This document shows, one piece after another, positions 64,000 to 64,000 of a stretch of DNA of 64,000 bases. The stretch covers positions 102,127 to 166,126 of the forward strand of contig CAJXUY010000012.1 of NCBI GenBank assembly GCA_913060665.1. The letters run 5' to 3'. Positions within the stretch are counted from its first letter, which is position 1, and each line of letters starts with the position of its first letter. Source of the DNA: an uncultured Oleiphilaceae bacterium. Lineage in GTDB: Bacteria; Pseudomonadota; Gammaproteobacteria; Pseudomonadales; Oleiphilaceae. The position numbers were made by a program, and so were the translations under genes. The notes beneath the pieces are model-generated. The model worked only from the letters and a program-made list of their open reading frames with translations, ran no database searches and had not been told where the DNA came from.

Positions 64000-64000
64000 G

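Noticed and set aside
1..64000. CRISPR arrays, tRNA or rRNA genes, prophage or complete insertion sequences
   Set aside because: No regular repeat-spacer pattern, cloverleaf, transposase or phage structural gene was recognised anywhere in the window.

Overview
The window is chromosomal DNA from a free-living, respiring gammaproteobacterium, most likely a marine member of the Oceanospirillales/Pseudomonadales/Alteromonadales grade. The evidence is the gene order ygfB-pepP-ubiH-ubiI facing zapA-6S RNA-fau, the dusB-fis and accB-accC pairs, tatABC, a nitrous-oxide reductase cluster, three cyclic-di-GMP proteins, and Pseudomonas-like TGTAGGAGC palindromic repeats. Base composition looks moderate (mid-40s % GC by eye). 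No rRNA, tRNA, CRISPR array, phage or intact insertion sequence was seen. The genus cannot be fixed from the sequence alone.

Layout. 1-2.9 kb: end of tatA, then tatB, tatC, rsmE and a metallophosphoesterase. 3.1-3.6 kb: a yefM-yoeB toxin-antitoxin pair with its operator. 3.8-8.4 kb (minus): ubiquinone hydroxylases ubiI and ubiH, pepP and a YgfB protein. 8.7-10.1 kb: a ZapB-like coiled-coil protein, zapA, 6S RNA and fau. 10.2-12.1 kb (minus): an unlisted 47-residue membrane peptide and ilvA. 12.3-14.3 kb: a TetR regulator and an Old Yellow Enzyme sharing a probable operator. 14.3-19.8 kb (minus): a large GGDEF-EAL sensor, an MFS transporter and cobS. 20-23.2 kb: rpiA, a DUF2237 protein, and a regulator divergent from a YiaA/B-like membrane protein and a PspA-like protein. 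23.2-25.7 kb: a REP pair, a broken TetR gene, azlCD and ppa.

25.8-34.1 kb is the nos cluster (nosR-Z-D-F-Y-L), which reduces N2O to N2. It is preceded by an FNR/DNR-type box placed correctly for a class II promoter and by a perfect palindrome just after the predicted transcript start. 34.2-39.3 kb: DUF2333, a catalytically degenerate LapD-like c-di-GMP receptor, and a divergent response-regulator diguanylate cyclase. 39.4-48.9 kb is housekeeping: aroQ, accBC, prmA, a zinc-ribbon/DUF3426 protein, dusB-fis, purH and purD.

49-51.8 kb is an accessory block of four unrelated minus-strand genes: a secreted Ntn amidase, a secreted ricin-like lectin, a DUF4345 membrane protein and a zinc-ribbon membrane protein. 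The hexamer GCGTTA recurs at its gene boundaries, one of which resembles an integron attC site. 52-55.7 kb (minus) holds a peroxiredoxin-glutaredoxin fusion, a lipoamide-dehydrogenase-like disulfide reductase and the glutamate carrier gltS, which look like a linked glutathione/peroxide module. 56-63.9 kb: a RhtB-type exporter, a secretin-domain-like exported protein, a membrane J-domain protein, prephenate dehydratase, and an RND adaptor plus pump.

I found no clearly new multi-gene system. The best leads are the possible cassette block at 49-51.8 kb, the nosR leader palindrome, the PrxGrx/disulfide-reductase/GltS module, the regulator-YiaAB-PspA module and the LapD-like/DUF2333/diguanylate-cyclase locus.
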